52,275 bases of DNA from a virus (IMGVR_UViG_3300025010_000015:1-52275); one strand, 5' to 3'. Counted from the stretch's first letter, positions 27,358 to 36,450 are shown. The notes: generated by a model from the sequence alone, not told the origin. Made by a program: numbers and translations.

Positions 27358-27429
27358 GAGCCCCCTTAAGAGGGGACTTCGTTATGCAATGATGAGCACA
27401 TAAAAAAGCCCCCTTAAGAGGGGGCTTTT
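27358..27429. terminator. Double hairpin, bidirectional terminator between convergent modules
   Basis: The second hairpin has an 11-bp stem AAAAGCCCCCT (27404-27414) / AGGGGGCTTTT (27419-27429) with loop TAAG, giving a U-run in either direction. The first (about 27358-27380; CCCCT-TAAG-AGGGG core) is a weaker copy of the same sequence. The leftward nuclease gene ends inside the second hairpin, so its last codons form one arm. Confidence 0.92.
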
Positions 27430-27830
27430 ATATTGAGAAAGAAATCGTCCAGTGTATCAACCGTCACGTATCTCAATGGACTTACAAGTCCTATAAGAGC
27501 CCTGTGGAAGTCAGACCTGTCATAGTCCTCCTGTATGCTCTCGTTCACAGCGAAGAAGAATCCCAAATCAGTCACGATACCAAGCACCGACAATCCACCC
27601 TTGCGGTAGTAGCTCCTGAGCCATGCGTACTGTGCTGGCCTGAATGGAATCTTCACGAGGCCAGTGCGCTTCGCCGTGACAGTCAACGCCTTGGCCTCCA
27701 TCCACCCCGAGCAATTCACGTTCACCAAGTGCATGTCGGGCGTCCCGAGGTTCAGCTTGTTCTCCACACGGTAGAACTTGGTGCTCGTTGCTTTCTCTTT
27801 CACTGTGTCATATAATTTGCTTTCCAGCAT
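27414..27830 (-). CDS. PD-(D/E)XK endonuclease (resolvase-like)
   Basis: 138 residues, GGAGG 6 nt before ATG 27830. Motif order is that of small PD-(D/E)XK enzymes such as T7 endonuclease I-like or VRR-NUC proteins: an N-terminal helix with Glu/Lys, GTPDMHLV (catalytic Asp), then WMEAKAL (E-x-K). Probable job is resolving branched DNA before packaging. It overlaps the end of the Csx16-like gene by 23 nt, and its stop codon lies in the terminator stem. Confidence 0.75.
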   Translation of the reverse strand: MLESKLYDTVKEKATSTKFYRVENKLNLGTPDMHLVNVNCSGWMEAKALTVTAKRTGLVKIPFRPAQYAWLRSYYRKGGLSVLGIVTDLGFFFAVNESIQEDYDRSDFHRALIGLVSPLRYVTVDTLDDFFLNIKAPS

Positions 27831-28113
27831 GTGTCACCTCCCTCACCCTGTATGTACGTGGTCGTATTGCAAGGAACGACACCTCATCGACACTGAGCTC
27901 ACGACCGTGCTTGTCCTTCGGTATCCTCATCTGTATCTCAGTGTACAGACCCGTCTTCGCCGCTAGATTGTATGGCAACACACCGTACACATGTTTCCCA
28001 ATGACGTCCGAGACATCTGCATACGACATGCACGGCGTGCCTTCAGCCACCATTCCTATCTTCACGAGATATTTGTACAATGACAAATGCCGTGTGACAA
28101 CTAAACTTTCCAT
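27808..28113 (-). CDS. Csx16-like protein, possible cyclic-oligoadenylate ring nuclease
   Basis: 101 residues from ATG 28113 (AGAAGG upstream); the longer frame overlaps the polymerase gene. The sequence runs as in the CRISPR-associated Csx16 (VVA1548) family: VVTRH near the start, IGKHVYGVLPYNLAAKTG in the middle, KHGRELSVDEV and PRTYRVREV near the end. Csx16 has been proposed as a ring nuclease that removes the second messenger of type III CRISPR. In a phage this would be an anti-CRISPR, as shown for AcrIII-1, which belongs to another family. Activity here is inference. Confidence 0.62.
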   Translation of the reverse strand: MESLVVTRHLSLYKYLVKIGMVAEGTPCMSYADVSDVIGKHVYGVLPYNLAAKTGLYTEIQMRIPKDKHGRELSVDEVSFLAIRPRTYRVREVTHAGKQII

Positions 28114-28135
28114 CTTGTATACCATCCTTCTGCAA

Positions 28136-30259
28136 TCATTTCGTTGCCTTGGCTTTCTTTTCCGCTTTGATGTCTTTGCATAGCTGGATGATTCGTCCAA
28201 CTTCTTCTTCCACATTCTCGTCTGTAAGTCCTGCAAGCCAATCATCCTGTGTGATGTCCAAATCTGTGAAGTCCAGTTCGCTCACGCTTGCCCAATCCGC
28301 ACCAATCTCAAGCTCGGCCTTCAGAGGAACACGAAGTTTGTATGCGTTCTCCATCAGACTCTTGACACGGAATATCTCACGGATACCCTTGGCAGTCTTC
28401 GGCACGGATATGTCAAGCTCATCATGCACGGTCAAATGCCATGACAAAGTATCAAGGACACCGGACTTGTACACATCGACCATCGCTTTCTTCATGATGT
28501 CAGCGGCACTGCCTTGTATGAGCCTGTTCATCATGATGTACGTCTTGTCTCGATCGATGAGCCTCGAACGCCGACCAGCGAGTGTCCTGATATAACCTCT
28601 GGACTTTGCAACATCGCCAACGCTGTTCATTGTCATCTTCACGTACGGTGCGTTCTCGTGGTACACGGACAGCATGGCTTCTGCATAGTCCTTCGCCCAA
28701 CCAAACAGACGTGACATCTTCTTTCGTCCCATGCCGTACATACAGCCAAAGTTCATGTTCTTTGCAGAGCTTCTTCCGAGCCCTGTAAGGTTCATGATAT
28801 ATTGGTGGTAGTCCGTGTGCGGGTCGTTGTTGTATGTGTCAACAAGCTCCCTGCTCCCTGTGCCACTCGCATAGTGAGCAAGACAGCGGTACTCGACCTG
28901 TGAGTAATCGAGCTTCGCCCACCAACAATTCGGCAAAGGCTTGAACGGCTCACGGCACAGCTTGCCCCAATACTTGTCGCGTCCAGTGGATGGAATCTGC
29001 TGAAGATTTGGATTGCTCATGCTGAAACGTCCAGAGCGTGTGCCATAGTCATCGGTCTTCATCGTGTGGATTGTCGGGTGGATTCTGCCATCAGGACACA
29101 TGGTCTTCTTCAACGAACCTTGCAGGAACGTGCCAATCATCTTGTTGGCCTTGCGTATGAACAGTATGTCCTTGAGCATCTTGTTCATCTCAACATCCTC
29201 ATCGTCACCGAAGTTCTTGTCAATGGCCTCGAAGAAGTCTTTTCCAATTGTTGGCCGACACGTTCCAAGAGCCTTGTGCCGTCCACCAGTGATGTCAAGA
29301 AGAGTGTCGGACATCGTGCCTTCCTTGATGCACTCCATGATATCCTGAGCTTCCTCGTACGACACAATCTCCTCGACTTCCTTGCCACGGTTGTTTGTGT
29401 ACGTGAACTTGTACGGATGCTGGATACCAAGCCTGTCGAACAATTCCTTGAGTTGCTTCGGGCTGTTCAGGTTTATCTTGCCATGTTCACGCTCGAATGC
29501 AATCTCACACTCTTCCTTCCTACATGTGGCAAGATATGAGTTGACATCACGCACTGATGCATCGACAGGTGTTCCAGTCATCTGCATATGGAGCTTGGCA
29601 CGCAACAGGTCTGTCTCCATCTTGAACAATGGAATCAAGTCCTGCTCTTCCATGAGCTTCCATTGGATGTCAAAGATTGCAAGCGGCTCTCGCACATCAT
29701 CGAGCGCATACTTGTACACAAGGAAGTATGGCATTTTCCACAGCCATTTCCGTGCATCGCCCGTCCAGCCATTCTGTGCACAATACTCATCAATCTCAGT
29801 CTTGAATTTTCCCTTACCGAGATACTTGTGCGCTTGGAAGTCCAAGCTGTATTGTCCCTGATTCTCATCCAACAAAGGCTCCGCCACCTGTATGTCATAC
29901 AGGTCTCCGTTGACCTTCAGGCATATGCCCTTGCCACGCCATGCGAACTTGGACGTATCGCCTTTCCAGTTCTCCAACCAATCCACATCATACGTGATGT
30001 TCGCTCCGAGCTTCGGCATTGGCATTGCAAGCACATAGCGCAAGTATTCCACGTTCTGCTCTCGCTCTTTCGCCGTACAGTCGTTGTGCCCGATGTTGTA
30101 GTACTCTGCGAAGCCAGCATCGTCTGCAATCGCCACGCCAAGAATATAGCCATCATTGCGGTACACGCCTGGCCCTAAATCATCGGAAATTCCTGGGTCA
30201 TACGTTTCTATGTCCACGCATAGTATCTTCGATTTGCTTACGTCTTTGTATTTAGCCAT
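28136..30259 (-). CDS. polA: DNA polymerase, family A, with 3'-5' exonuclease
   Basis: 707 residues. Exonuclease motif I is VDIETYDP (D16, E18), motif II GANITYDVDW (D91) and motif III the YALDDVREP region. Polymerase motif A is DYSQVEYR (D451), motif B RSSAKNMNFGCMYG (R496, K500, Y508) and motif C VHDE (D613). There is no 5'-nuclease domain, as in T7-like replicative polymerases. Start overlaps the upstream zinc-protein stop by 8 nt. It is the only polymerase in the window and so presumably replicates the genome. Confidence 0.96.
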   Translation of the reverse strand: MAKYKDVSKSKILCVDIETYDPGISDDLGPGVYRNDGYILGVAIADDAGFAEYYNIGHNDCTAKEREQNVEYLRYVLAMPMPKLGANITYDVDWLENWKGDTSKFAWRGKGICLKVNGDLYDIQVAEPLLDENQGQYSLDFQAHKYLGKGKFKTEIDEYCAQNGWTGDARKWLWKMPYFLVYKYALDDVREPLAIFDIQWKLMEEQDLIPLFKMETDLLRAKLHMQMTGTPVDASVRDVNSYLATCRKEECEIAFEREHGKINLNSPKQLKELFDRLGIQHPYKFTYTNNRGKEVEEIVSYEEAQDIMECIKEGTMSDTLLDITGGRHKALGTCRPTIGKDFFEAIDKNFGDDEDVEMNKMLKDILFIRKANKMIGTFLQGSLKKTMCPDGRIHPTIHTMKTDDYGTRSGRFSMSNPNLQQIPSTGRDKYWGKLCREPFKPLPNCWWAKLDYSQVEYRCLAHYASGTGSRELVDTYNNDPHTDYHQYIMNLTGLGRSSAKNMNFGCMYGMGRKKMSRLFGWAKDYAEAMLSVYHENAPYVKMTMNSVGDVAKSRGYIRTLAGRRSRLIDRDKTYIMMNRLIQGSAADIMKKAMVDVYKSGVLDTLSWHLTVHDELDISVPKTAKGIREIFRVKSLMENAYKLRVPLKAELEIGADWASVSELDFTDLDITQDDWLAGLTDENVEEEVGRIIQLCKDIKAEKKAKATK

Positions 30260-30644
30260 TCTTCTTGTCCCTCAATGCGTTGCGTAGGCTTGCCGCCTCG
30301 ATGTAACATTTGTGGCTACAGTATCTCTGCAAGCCGTGCGCCGATTCAAACTCAGCACCACAGTGCAAGCACTTGCGTACAGTTGGTTCGATTCTTGTGT
30401 AGTAGATACCACCTGCTTTCGCCTTCTCATAGCATGTGTGTGAACAGAACCTCTTGTTGCTGATGCTTGTTTGGAACGTCACGCCACACTGCTCACACAC
30501 ATGGTCTTCAATAGGTCTCTTCGTGCGTTGCTTGTAATTCTTGAACACAATGTCCCTGCATTTCTCCGAGCAGTATTTCTGATTGTTTCTGTAAGGCGTG
30601 AACACCTTTCCGCATAGTCCACACTTCCTTCTGATGTCTTCCAT
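30252..30644 (-). CDS. Triple zinc-ribbon protein
   Basis: 130 residues, GGAGGAATC before ATG. Three successive CxxC...CSxxC units (CGLCGKVF/YCSEKC, CEQCGVTF/FCSHTC, CLHCGAEF/YCSHKC), each a small treble-clef-like zinc knuckle, spaced about 40 residues apart. No HNH catalytic residues follow. Could bind DNA or RNA, or bridge replication proteins; it is co-transcribed and translationally coupled with the DNA polymerase. Confidence 0.7.
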   Translation of the reverse strand: MEDIRRKCGLCGKVFTPYRNNQKYCSEKCRDIVFKNYKQRTKRPIEDHVCEQCGVTFQTSISNKRFCSHTCYEKAKAGGIYYTRIEPTVRKCLHCGAEFESAHGLQRYCSHKCYIEAASLRNALRDKKNG

Positions 30645-30718
30645 GATTCCTCCGAAACTGACCTTTTCCAGTCATGCCAGATTATTGATTGTCGAACTAA
30701 GTAGCCATGGGTGGCATA

Positions 30719-30757
30719 CTTATATGTCCTGAATATAGTCCCTACAAATCATTGATT
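30719..30757 (-). promoter_or_regulatory. Internal leftward promoter with overlapping palindrome
   Basis: On the minus strand TTGTAG (30742-30747) and TATAAG (30719-30724) are separated by 17 nt. The palindrome AATCATTGATT (30747-30757) abuts the -35. GGTGGCAT and CATGCCAG elements lie in the leader, as in the region upstream of the late promoter. It would drive the zinc-ribbon protein, polymerase, Csx16-like protein and nuclease. Confidence 0.5.
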
Positions 30758-30766
30758 GGACAATGA

Positions 30767-30949
30767 CTATAGGAACGTCTTTCCCTGCTTCTCAGGCTCA
30801 CGTTTCTCCACATCGAGACCGAGTGTAAGCTGTTTATCGTCCTCGATGAGTTTGTCGAGAGCCTTCTTCAACGCCTGTATGCGTGCCAACTCGTTGTATG
30901 CCTTTGACTCCAACACACCAAGCTTATCCCGAAATTCTTGAACTTTCAT
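30767..30949 (-). CDS. Small coiled-coil protein
   Basis: 60 residues, GGAG 7 nt upstream of ATG 30949, overlapping the preceding gene by 26 nt. Almost entirely one charged helix (Leu/Lys/Glu heptads). Last gene before the internal promoter. No family recognised. Confidence 0.65.
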   Translation of the reverse strand: MKVQEFRDKLGVLESKAYNELARIQALKKALDKLIEDDKQLTLGLDVEKREPEKQGKTFL

Positions 30950-31250
30950 CTTTCATCTCCTTAATCTTCTTGCGTGCCACATCAGCCTGCATCATGGCAT
31001 AGTTTGCTACATCCACACATTCACCGATAATGCGCTCGTAGCTTGCAATGTCCTTTCTTGGATTGCGTAGCTCATCCATGAGCTCTTCATCCTCCTCGTG
31101 CATCATGCAATTCAATGCCTCAATGCTAAACTTTGTCCAATCACCACGCTCAATGCGCTTTGTCAATTTCTTTGACATCTCGTTCCTGAACCAGTCCAAT
31201 GCATAGGCTCTCCGCACCATCTCGTGCGTGGCATTCGCCCTGTCATTCAT
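30924..31250 (-). CDS. MazG-like all-alpha NTP pyrophosphohydrolase (tentative)
   Basis: 108 residues from ATG 31250, which overlaps the helicase stop by 8 nt; the longer frame is antisense-like. Helical, with acidic Glu/Asp-rich segments HEEDEELMDEL and ECVDVANYAMMQAD, which resemble the E-x-x-E and ExxD metal-binding motifs of phage MazG-like proteins. Would hydrolyse nucleoside triphosphates. The motif is incomplete, so I keep this tentative. Confidence 0.5.
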   Translation of the reverse strand: MNDRANATHEMVRRAYALDWFRNEMSKKLTKRIERGDWTKFSIEALNCMMHEEDEELMDELRNPRKDIASYERIIGECVDVANYAMMQADVARKKIKEMKDESSRISG

Positions 31251-32697
31251 ACACAAACTCCTCCTGATATACTCTCTTCGGTCGCTGAAACTCAGCGAAG
31301 CTCTCCACATCCATATAGTTGTCATAGCCGTAATTTGAATTGCTATGCACGATATGCAGTTCCTTCTTGGCTCGTGTGCAAGCGACATACAAACATCTAA
31401 GCTCCGAATCCTCGTGCTTTAGATAGTTGTCACGTACGTTCTTGGTCACGTCAAGCATGACGACCACCTTGTCTGCTTCGCCACCCTTCACACCATGTAT
31501 GGTGTTTATCATGAGCCGCCTATCATACACATTCGGTCTGTGAGCAATCAAGTCCCTGTAGTAGTTTGCATCATCAATATCAAGATTGAATCGCTTGTAC
31601 CAAGGCTCTGTGTTGCCCATGTCATTGCGCAGAAAGTGCGCTGTCACGAGCCTATCTACTTCACTCTTATAGTTACCTGTCTTACGCATCTGCTCATATG
31701 CATTGATTGCCCTGATGACTTTTTCATCGACAGAATGCTCGGTTTTGTCAACATAAGCAAAGCCTCTTTTCCGTAGCATCTCCCTGTACTGCTTGAGATA
31801 CATATTGTTTCGTGACAGGAAGTAATAAGATGACGTTGCATCAATCTCGATGTCTTCAATGCTGTTATGAAAGTATACTATACCACCCGACATGTTTGGA
31901 GCGAACTTCTTCTCTACACGTTGGCTCATCATGTCGGTTATGTGTGTCGAGAAGTTCAGGATGTGTGAGGGCATACGGTTGCTCTTCTCAAGCACCACTT
32001 TGTTGCCAGCAAGATTCAAGAAATGCTCAACGTCTGCACCGTTCCATTCATAAATTGCTTGGTCATCATCACCTGCAATGTACACGTGATCACAATCACC
32101 GAACGCAATCTCACACATCTTCCACTGCAACGTGGTCAAGTCCTGAGCCTCATCAATGATTGCAATCTTTACTGGCACTGGCTGTCCTGATTCAACAAAG
32201 AACGAAATCATGTCAGTGAAATCAGCATAGCCATGGCGTGCCTTGTACGCATCATAGCTCTTCGCCACAACTTCAAACGAGCGCATGTTGATATCAAGCG
32301 CACAGCTCTCAGCCGCTTTGGGATTGTTCTTGCGTAGGAAATAATAGAACAGATACTTGTCATCATCGCTGTTGAAATCCTCAGTGTAGTATCCTGTGAA
32401 GTTCATGTTCATGAGGTCTGAGAATTGTTTGTACTGCTTGCGCCCCATAATGTCGTCACGTGCAAGTTGAGCCTGTGCATACGCTATCGAGTGCAGTGTC
32501 CTGAAATACGGAAACTCCTCACTCGCATATCCAAATCTCTCCATCGCACGTGTTCTACCCTCATAAGCACCCTTCTTGGTGAACGACACGAAAGCTATCT
32601 CTGATGGTTTGTAGTCCTCAAGAAGTTTTTCGAGAAGGTTCAATAGATACCAAGTCTTGCCACAACCTGGCCCTCCGTATATGATTGTCTGTTTCAA
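31243..32697 (-). CDS. UvrD/Rep-like superfamily 1 helicase
   Basis: 484 residues, starting at TTG 32697 within TTGA shared with the primase stop (GAAGGAG 8 nt upstream). Walker A is GGPGCGKT (residues 8-15), motif II IIDEAQDLTTLQW and motif III GDDDQAIYEWNGAD; near the C-terminus are the VHGVKGGEADKV and LYVACTRAKKEL motifs. It is a compact SF1A enzyme likely to unwind DNA at the fork or in recombination-dependent replication. Confidence 0.92.
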   Translation of the reverse strand: MKQTIIYGGPGCGKTWYLLNLLEKLLEDYKPSEIAFVSFTKKGAYEGRTRAMERFGYASEEFPYFRTLHSIAYAQAQLARDDIMGRKQYKQFSDLMNMNFTGYYTEDFNSDDDKYLFYYFLRKNNPKAAESCALDINMRSFEVVAKSYDAYKARHGYADFTDMISFFVESGQPVPVKIAIIDEAQDLTTLQWKMCEIAFGDCDHVYIAGDDDQAIYEWNGADVEHFLNLAGNKVVLEKSNRMPSHILNFSTHITDMMSQRVEKKFAPNMSGGIVYFHNSIEDIEIDATSSYYFLSRNNMYLKQYREMLRKRGFAYVDKTEHSVDEKVIRAINAYEQMRKTGNYKSEVDRLVTAHFLRNDMGNTEPWYKRFNLDIDDANYYRDLIAHRPNVYDRRLMINTIHGVKGGEADKVVVMLDVTKNVRDNYLKHEDSELRCLYVACTRAKKELHIVHSNSNYGYDNYMDVESFAEFQRPKRVYQEEFVYE

Positions 32698-34334
32698 TAT
32701 GCGTTCTCCTTCAATCCAGCCGCATCTGCCGCTTCAAGTTCTTTCACAGCACCTTCGATGTCCACCATGTCTTCGTTCTCCTGTAGATTCTTTGCATACG
32801 CTATCTGGTCTATTGCGTACAGCCTGTACTGCTTCGCCTTGTCTCCTGTCCCAATACGCACACGCACATCATAGCATCCAAAATCTCTCATTTTTGAGTG
32901 CATTTCTGCTGGCTGATAGTGCTTGAACTGTTTCGTGATGAACACAAAGTCCGTCAGGTCTCGTGGCTTGAACAGATACCTCGATGCTTTGTCATCAAAG
33001 AAGACACGCTTCTGGTTCACACCTTCAAGTGTGACTGCTGGCGCACGTCCAGTTATGAAATCGCATATCAATGACTTCAAGATGGATATCGGTGACGTAT
33101 CGAACGTCATCTCAATTGCTATAATCTTTATGTCAACAAGAGCATCACGCACCAGCTTCGCCCATGACTCGACCTTGAGCTTCGGAGGTAGGACGTACAA
33201 TTCACGGAAACACAACTGCTGAAAAGTATCCTGATGTATTATCTCCAATTCATTCTTGAAACGTAAGCACTTCCACTCCGTATCACCCTGTGCACGGATG
33301 AGCCACTCGTAGTACGGAACATCCTGCTTGTACTGCGTAAGCTGTCCATATTCTAGGTTTGAGAAGTATCCGTCCGTCTTTCCCACACCAAACTCACGCA
33401 TCTTGCACTCGGTCTTGTTGCAATACTCAACGCATGGAAACTCCTTGCACCTGTAGTTGTAGTCTTTCTTCCTCAGTGAGTTTATGACGGTCAGTTCTAG
33501 CTCATTGTTGGTGACAGGAGCTTTCATCGAGTTATTCACTTCATACAAGTACTGCTCAAAGAACGCCTCGTTCTTCTTCTTCAAGTAAGCACCAAATGAG
33601 AACAGATAGTTGTTCCGACCTTCATTCTCACCAACGGCGTTCAACAACCAGATTGTCTGCAAGCATGGGGGTGCATCGCTGTACGGCAGTTGATTGATGA
33701 AAGACAGTACTTCCTCAATCGTCTTCACCTTGCTCTTGACGTACAACAATGCTTCCTCAAGTGTAGCCGAGTGTCCTTCGATAATCGCCGCTTGCCGTGT
33801 GTTCTCCACATTGTAATATGGAAGGTTTATCCAGTTGCCAACGCTTCCAGCTTGCACACGTGCTTGCTTCGGAAAAATCTCTATGAGAACGTTGCGCTGT
33901 TTCTTGACAAACACGTCCATCATGAGGACTGAAGCCATCTTGCGTGTCGCCTCTATCGCATCCTTCGCCTGTGTCCACTCTTTCAGGAACATATAGATAT
34001 GCAATCCACCTGATTTGGACTTGAAAGGAACAAGAGGAAAGTTGTTGCGTTCTATAGCTTGTATGAATATGTCAAGACTTGTGTCATAAATGTCAATGTC
34101 AATAACCGTGAATCTGCACTCGCCTTCTTTATTTACAGGCACAACTCCCAAGCCCATCTTTCCATCAAGGTGAGCTTGGTACAATTCCTGTGTGACGAGC
34201 TTATCTTTTACCGTTCTATTGTCGCCCTTCTCCTTCGCACCATCCTGAAAGTTATACGTGTGCTGTCCGTACCCTGTTTCAGAACCTTTGAAGAATGAAG
34301 CGAACTCAGATATTTGATATGCTGATACGCCCAT
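32694..34334 (-). CDS. Archaeo-eukaryotic-type primase
   Basis: 546 residues. The catalytic core shows VIDIDIYD (D79, D81), the SGGLHIY histidine motif (H112) and a third acidic position in LIEIFPKQ (E152), the signature of AEP primases. Central cysteines in CKEFPCVEYCNKTECKM (about residues 285-305) may bind zinc or an Fe-S cluster as in primase C-terminal regions. The remaining C-terminus is unrecognised. No DnaG-type primase exists in the window, so this is probably the phage primase. Confidence 0.85.
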   Translation of the reverse strand: MGVSAYQISEFASFFKGSETGYGQHTYNFQDGAKEKGDNRTVKDKLVTQELYQAHLDGKMGLGVVPVNKEGECRFTVIDIDIYDTSLDIFIQAIERNNFPLVPFKSKSGGLHIYMFLKEWTQAKDAIEATRKMASVLMMDVFVKKQRNVLIEIFPKQARVQAGSVGNWINLPYYNVENTRQAAIIEGHSATLEEALLYVKSKVKTIEEVLSFINQLPYSDAPPCLQTIWLLNAVGENEGRNNYLFSFGAYLKKKNEAFFEQYLYEVNNSMKAPVTNNELELTVINSLRKKDYNYRCKEFPCVEYCNKTECKMREFGVGKTDGYFSNLEYGQLTQYKQDVPYYEWLIRAQGDTEWKCLRFKNELEIIHQDTFQQLCFRELYVLPPKLKVESWAKLVRDALVDIKIIAIEMTFDTSPISILKSLICDFITGRAPAVTLEGVNQKRVFFDDKASRYLFKPRDLTDFVFITKQFKHYQPAEMHSKMRDFGCYDVRVRIGTGDKAKQYRLYAIDQIAYAKNLQENEDMVDIEGAVKELEAADAAGLKENAY

Positions 34335-34338
34335 GGTG

Positions 34339-34998
34339 TCACACCTTCTTTGATTTGTTGTACTTATTGTATGTCGTGTAATAGAAGTCGCACAGAGTCT
34401 TGTCGGACTCTATAAAAGATATGAACTTTCTGATTTGTGCTGAAAGCTCATCACGTAGCTGGTCAAAGCTATCCACATGGAAATGAACCTCGTGGACATC
34501 TTTCAGTTTGTCACACTTGTCGTCCAGCCACTCACATACAAGATATGTGAAATCTGGAATCAATGTTGCAAGAGGATACACACGGTGTTGCCATTTCGTG
34601 AGGAACTGGCTGTCACCTTTAAAGTTGGCTGTCGTTTTGATATCGACAATCTCTTTTGGCTCGGTCTTCTTCAGGCAGTCAATGACACCACCGATGTAAT
34701 ATTCAACACCATCAACTGTTATGGTGAAGCTGACCTTCTGCTGGAAGAAGAAGCCTTGCAATCTTCTAAGGACTTTCATGTAATTGTCGGAATATGTAAG
34801 AGTGCTCAAGTCCTTGAACACATCTTCATACACGTGCTGTTCAAAAGCTGTCCCTGCTTCCATGGCAGGAGTCGGCTTCCATGGCTGTCTGCTCAACGTT
34901 CCTGTGAGGTCATTGAGTGCTTTCTCTCTCCAACTTGGAGGACACTTCATGAGCCAGTCGTAGCTATCCAATAATGTCGGTGCAATAAGTAATGACAT
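34339..34998 (-). CDS. RecB/Cas4-like PD-(D/E)XK exonuclease
   Basis: 219 residues, AGGAG before ATG 34998. Motifs in order: GTAFEQHV (residues 49-56), GGVIDCL with catalytic D107, VDIKTT with D119 and K121, and the QHRVYPLAT motif III tyrosine region. These are the RecB-nuclease signatures. The usual iron-sulphur cysteines of Cas4 are absent. Probably processes DNA ends for recombination together with the following putative ssDNA-binding protein. Confidence 0.82.
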   Translation of the reverse strand: MSLLIAPTLLDSYDWLMKCPPSWREKALNDLTGTLSRQPWKPTPAMEAGTAFEQHVYEDVFKDLSTLTYSDNYMKVLRRLQGFFFQQKVSFTITVDGVEYYIGGVIDCLKKTEPKEIVDIKTTANFKGDSQFLTKWQHRVYPLATLIPDFTYLVCEWLDDKCDKLKDVHEVHFHVDSFDQLRDELSAQIRKFISFIESDKTLCDFYYTTYNKYNKSKKV

Positions 34999-35038
34999 GA
35001 TACTCTCCTATGAATGATGTGATGTGTGAAGACAAACC

Positions 35039-35064
35039 ATGCCCACCAATTGTATGATGGGCAT
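35039..35064 (-). terminator. Stem-loop between two leftward replication genes
   Basis: ATGCCCA (35039-35045) pairs with TGGGCAT (35058-35064) over a 12-nt loop, in the gap after the gene at 35078-35848. No clear T-run follows, so it could attenuate or stabilise the transcript. Confidence 0.5.
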
Positions 35065-35077
35065 AGCATATGTGATT

Positions 35078-35848
35078 CTAGTAAGAGTGCTCTGCTGTGA
35101 TGGCCTTCTGCGCCGTTCCTGTGCCACCTTCAATGAGGCTGTAGTCCACGCTCTTCTGCTCAAGGAGCTTGCGCTGTTCGACCGCTTCGAGATACAGTTT
35201 CTCGTCCACGTAGCCTTTGAAGCTGTACGTCAACTGCCACCATGTCTGTTCCCCGTTGTCCACTTCCACGCTCTCAGCGGTGTACACTTGGTGGTACGGA
35301 AGCGCACGTGTTCCATCTGCAAACCTGTTGGACAGCATCATGGAGTTGAGCTTCTTTGCATTCTTGATGTCTGCGGAGTCTGCTGAGAACACGACAACAC
35401 CGTCAGCCTCATGTCCCTGAATGACCCAATAGAACATGTAGGTGTCTTGGAGCAGGTTGCCTTCACGTGTGACCCATTTGCCAAACACGGTCTTGTCCAC
35501 AGCCTTCTGCTCGGCTTGCACTGGTGTGTGGTATCCAACGAATCCGCCACGGTTTGGTTTCCACTCGACAAAGATGTGCTCAAACTTCACGACCGTGAAG
35601 TCAACAATCTTTCCGTAGTTCTTGTGTGTGATTGTATTCACCAAGTCACCAATGGATGCACCTTCGATGTATTCATTTCTCTTTCTGCTGAGTTCAGGGC
35701 TCTGCGCATTGAGCACTTTGATGAACGGAATTGCCATGGTGTTGACGTTGAGGTCTTCAAATCCATGTGCCGAGTCTCCTGTGTTCAGGAATGCTGGTGC
35801 GCTCGTCTTCTTCAATTCAATGTCTGTTGCTTTCTTGTCATCTGCCAT
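35078..35848 (-). CDS. Putative ssDNA-binding/recombination-associated protein
   Basis: 256 residues, AGGAG upstream. Contains NTMAIPFIKVLNAQSPE and a long beta-rich centre, features of conserved phage proteins that sit beside RecB-like nucleases and primases and are often annotated as ssDNA-binding. It ends in an acidic/polar tail. I see no catalytic motif. Hairpin 35039-35064 follows it. Function from context only. Confidence 0.45.
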   Translation of the reverse strand: MADDKKATDIELKKTSAPAFLNTGDSAHGFEDLNVNTMAIPFIKVLNAQSPELSRKRNEYIEGASIGDLVNTITHKNYGKIVDFTVVKFEHIFVEWKPNRGGFVGYHTPVQAEQKAVDKTVFGKWVTREGNLLQDTYMFYWVIQGHEADGVVVFSADSADIKNAKKLNSMMLSNRFADGTRALPYHQVYTAESVEVDNGEQTWWQLTYSFKGYVDEKLYLEAVEQRKLLEQKSVDYSLIEGGTGTAQKAITAEHSY

Positions 35849-35859
35849 CTTCGTATCTC

Positions 35860-36450
35860 CTATTTAATCTTCGTCTTACTAAGTAAGAACACACTGCACC
35901 AATCTGGTAGCGATGAAACTGGAACATATTTGCCTGTTATGTATCCAACTTCCCTTTCTTCCCCTTCGACATCAAGACCACACAACGTCTTGAAGAATTT
36001 CTTCAACGTTTGAGGATGCACGTTCCTGTCGGCACTGTATGGAACATCATTTTTGTCAAAGAACTCAAATATCTGTTTCAACAAATCCGATGGAACACGG
36101 TCTACGGCGAACATCGTCTTGATGATGTCGTCCTCTTTACGTTCGGCAAGCCATTTGAAGAACGCCTCACGGTCTTTGATTGTTACGTTTGCATCGTCCT
36201 TAATCTCCACAACCTTGCCATTTGAGAGCTTAATACGTGACAAACCTTTCGATTTCAGCAGGTTCGGTATCTCTTCCATAGAGACACGCTTCAATGACTC
36301 TTCAGCCACTTTCAACTGCTGTTCCAAATAACTGACGGTCTCCTGCAACTCCAATTGTCTCTGCACGAGTTGATTGAGCACCGAGAGAGAGTCTCCACTG
36401 ACAGCTTCAACTATCTCTTCATTCTTGAGAAACGATGGTCGTTCGTTCAT
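35860..36450 (-). CDS. Conserved phage protein with N-terminal coiled coil
   Basis: 196 residues from ATG 36450 (AAGGAG, 7 nt); an ATG two codons further upstream is less well spaced. Residues about 20-65 form a coiled coil, then the segment EEIPNLLKSKGLSRIKL followed by an Asp/Lys beta stretch and FFKWLAER. I recall this pattern in uncharacterised replication-module phage proteins but cannot name a function. Between helicase and ssDNA-binding-type genes. Confidence 0.6.
   Translation of the reverse strand: MNERPSFLKNEEIVEAVSGDSLSVLNQLVQRQLELQETVSYLEQQLKVAEESLKRVSMEEIPNLLKSKGLSRIKLSNGKVVEIKDDANVTIKDREAFFKWLAERKEDDIIKTMFAVDRVPSDLLKQIFEFFDKNDVPYSADRNVHPQTLKKFFKTLCGLDVEGEEREVGYITGKYVPVSSLPDWCSVFLLSKTKIK

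Noticed and set aside
30252-30644. HNH endonuclease
   Set aside because: The CxxC units are present, but no H-N-H catalytic residues follow.
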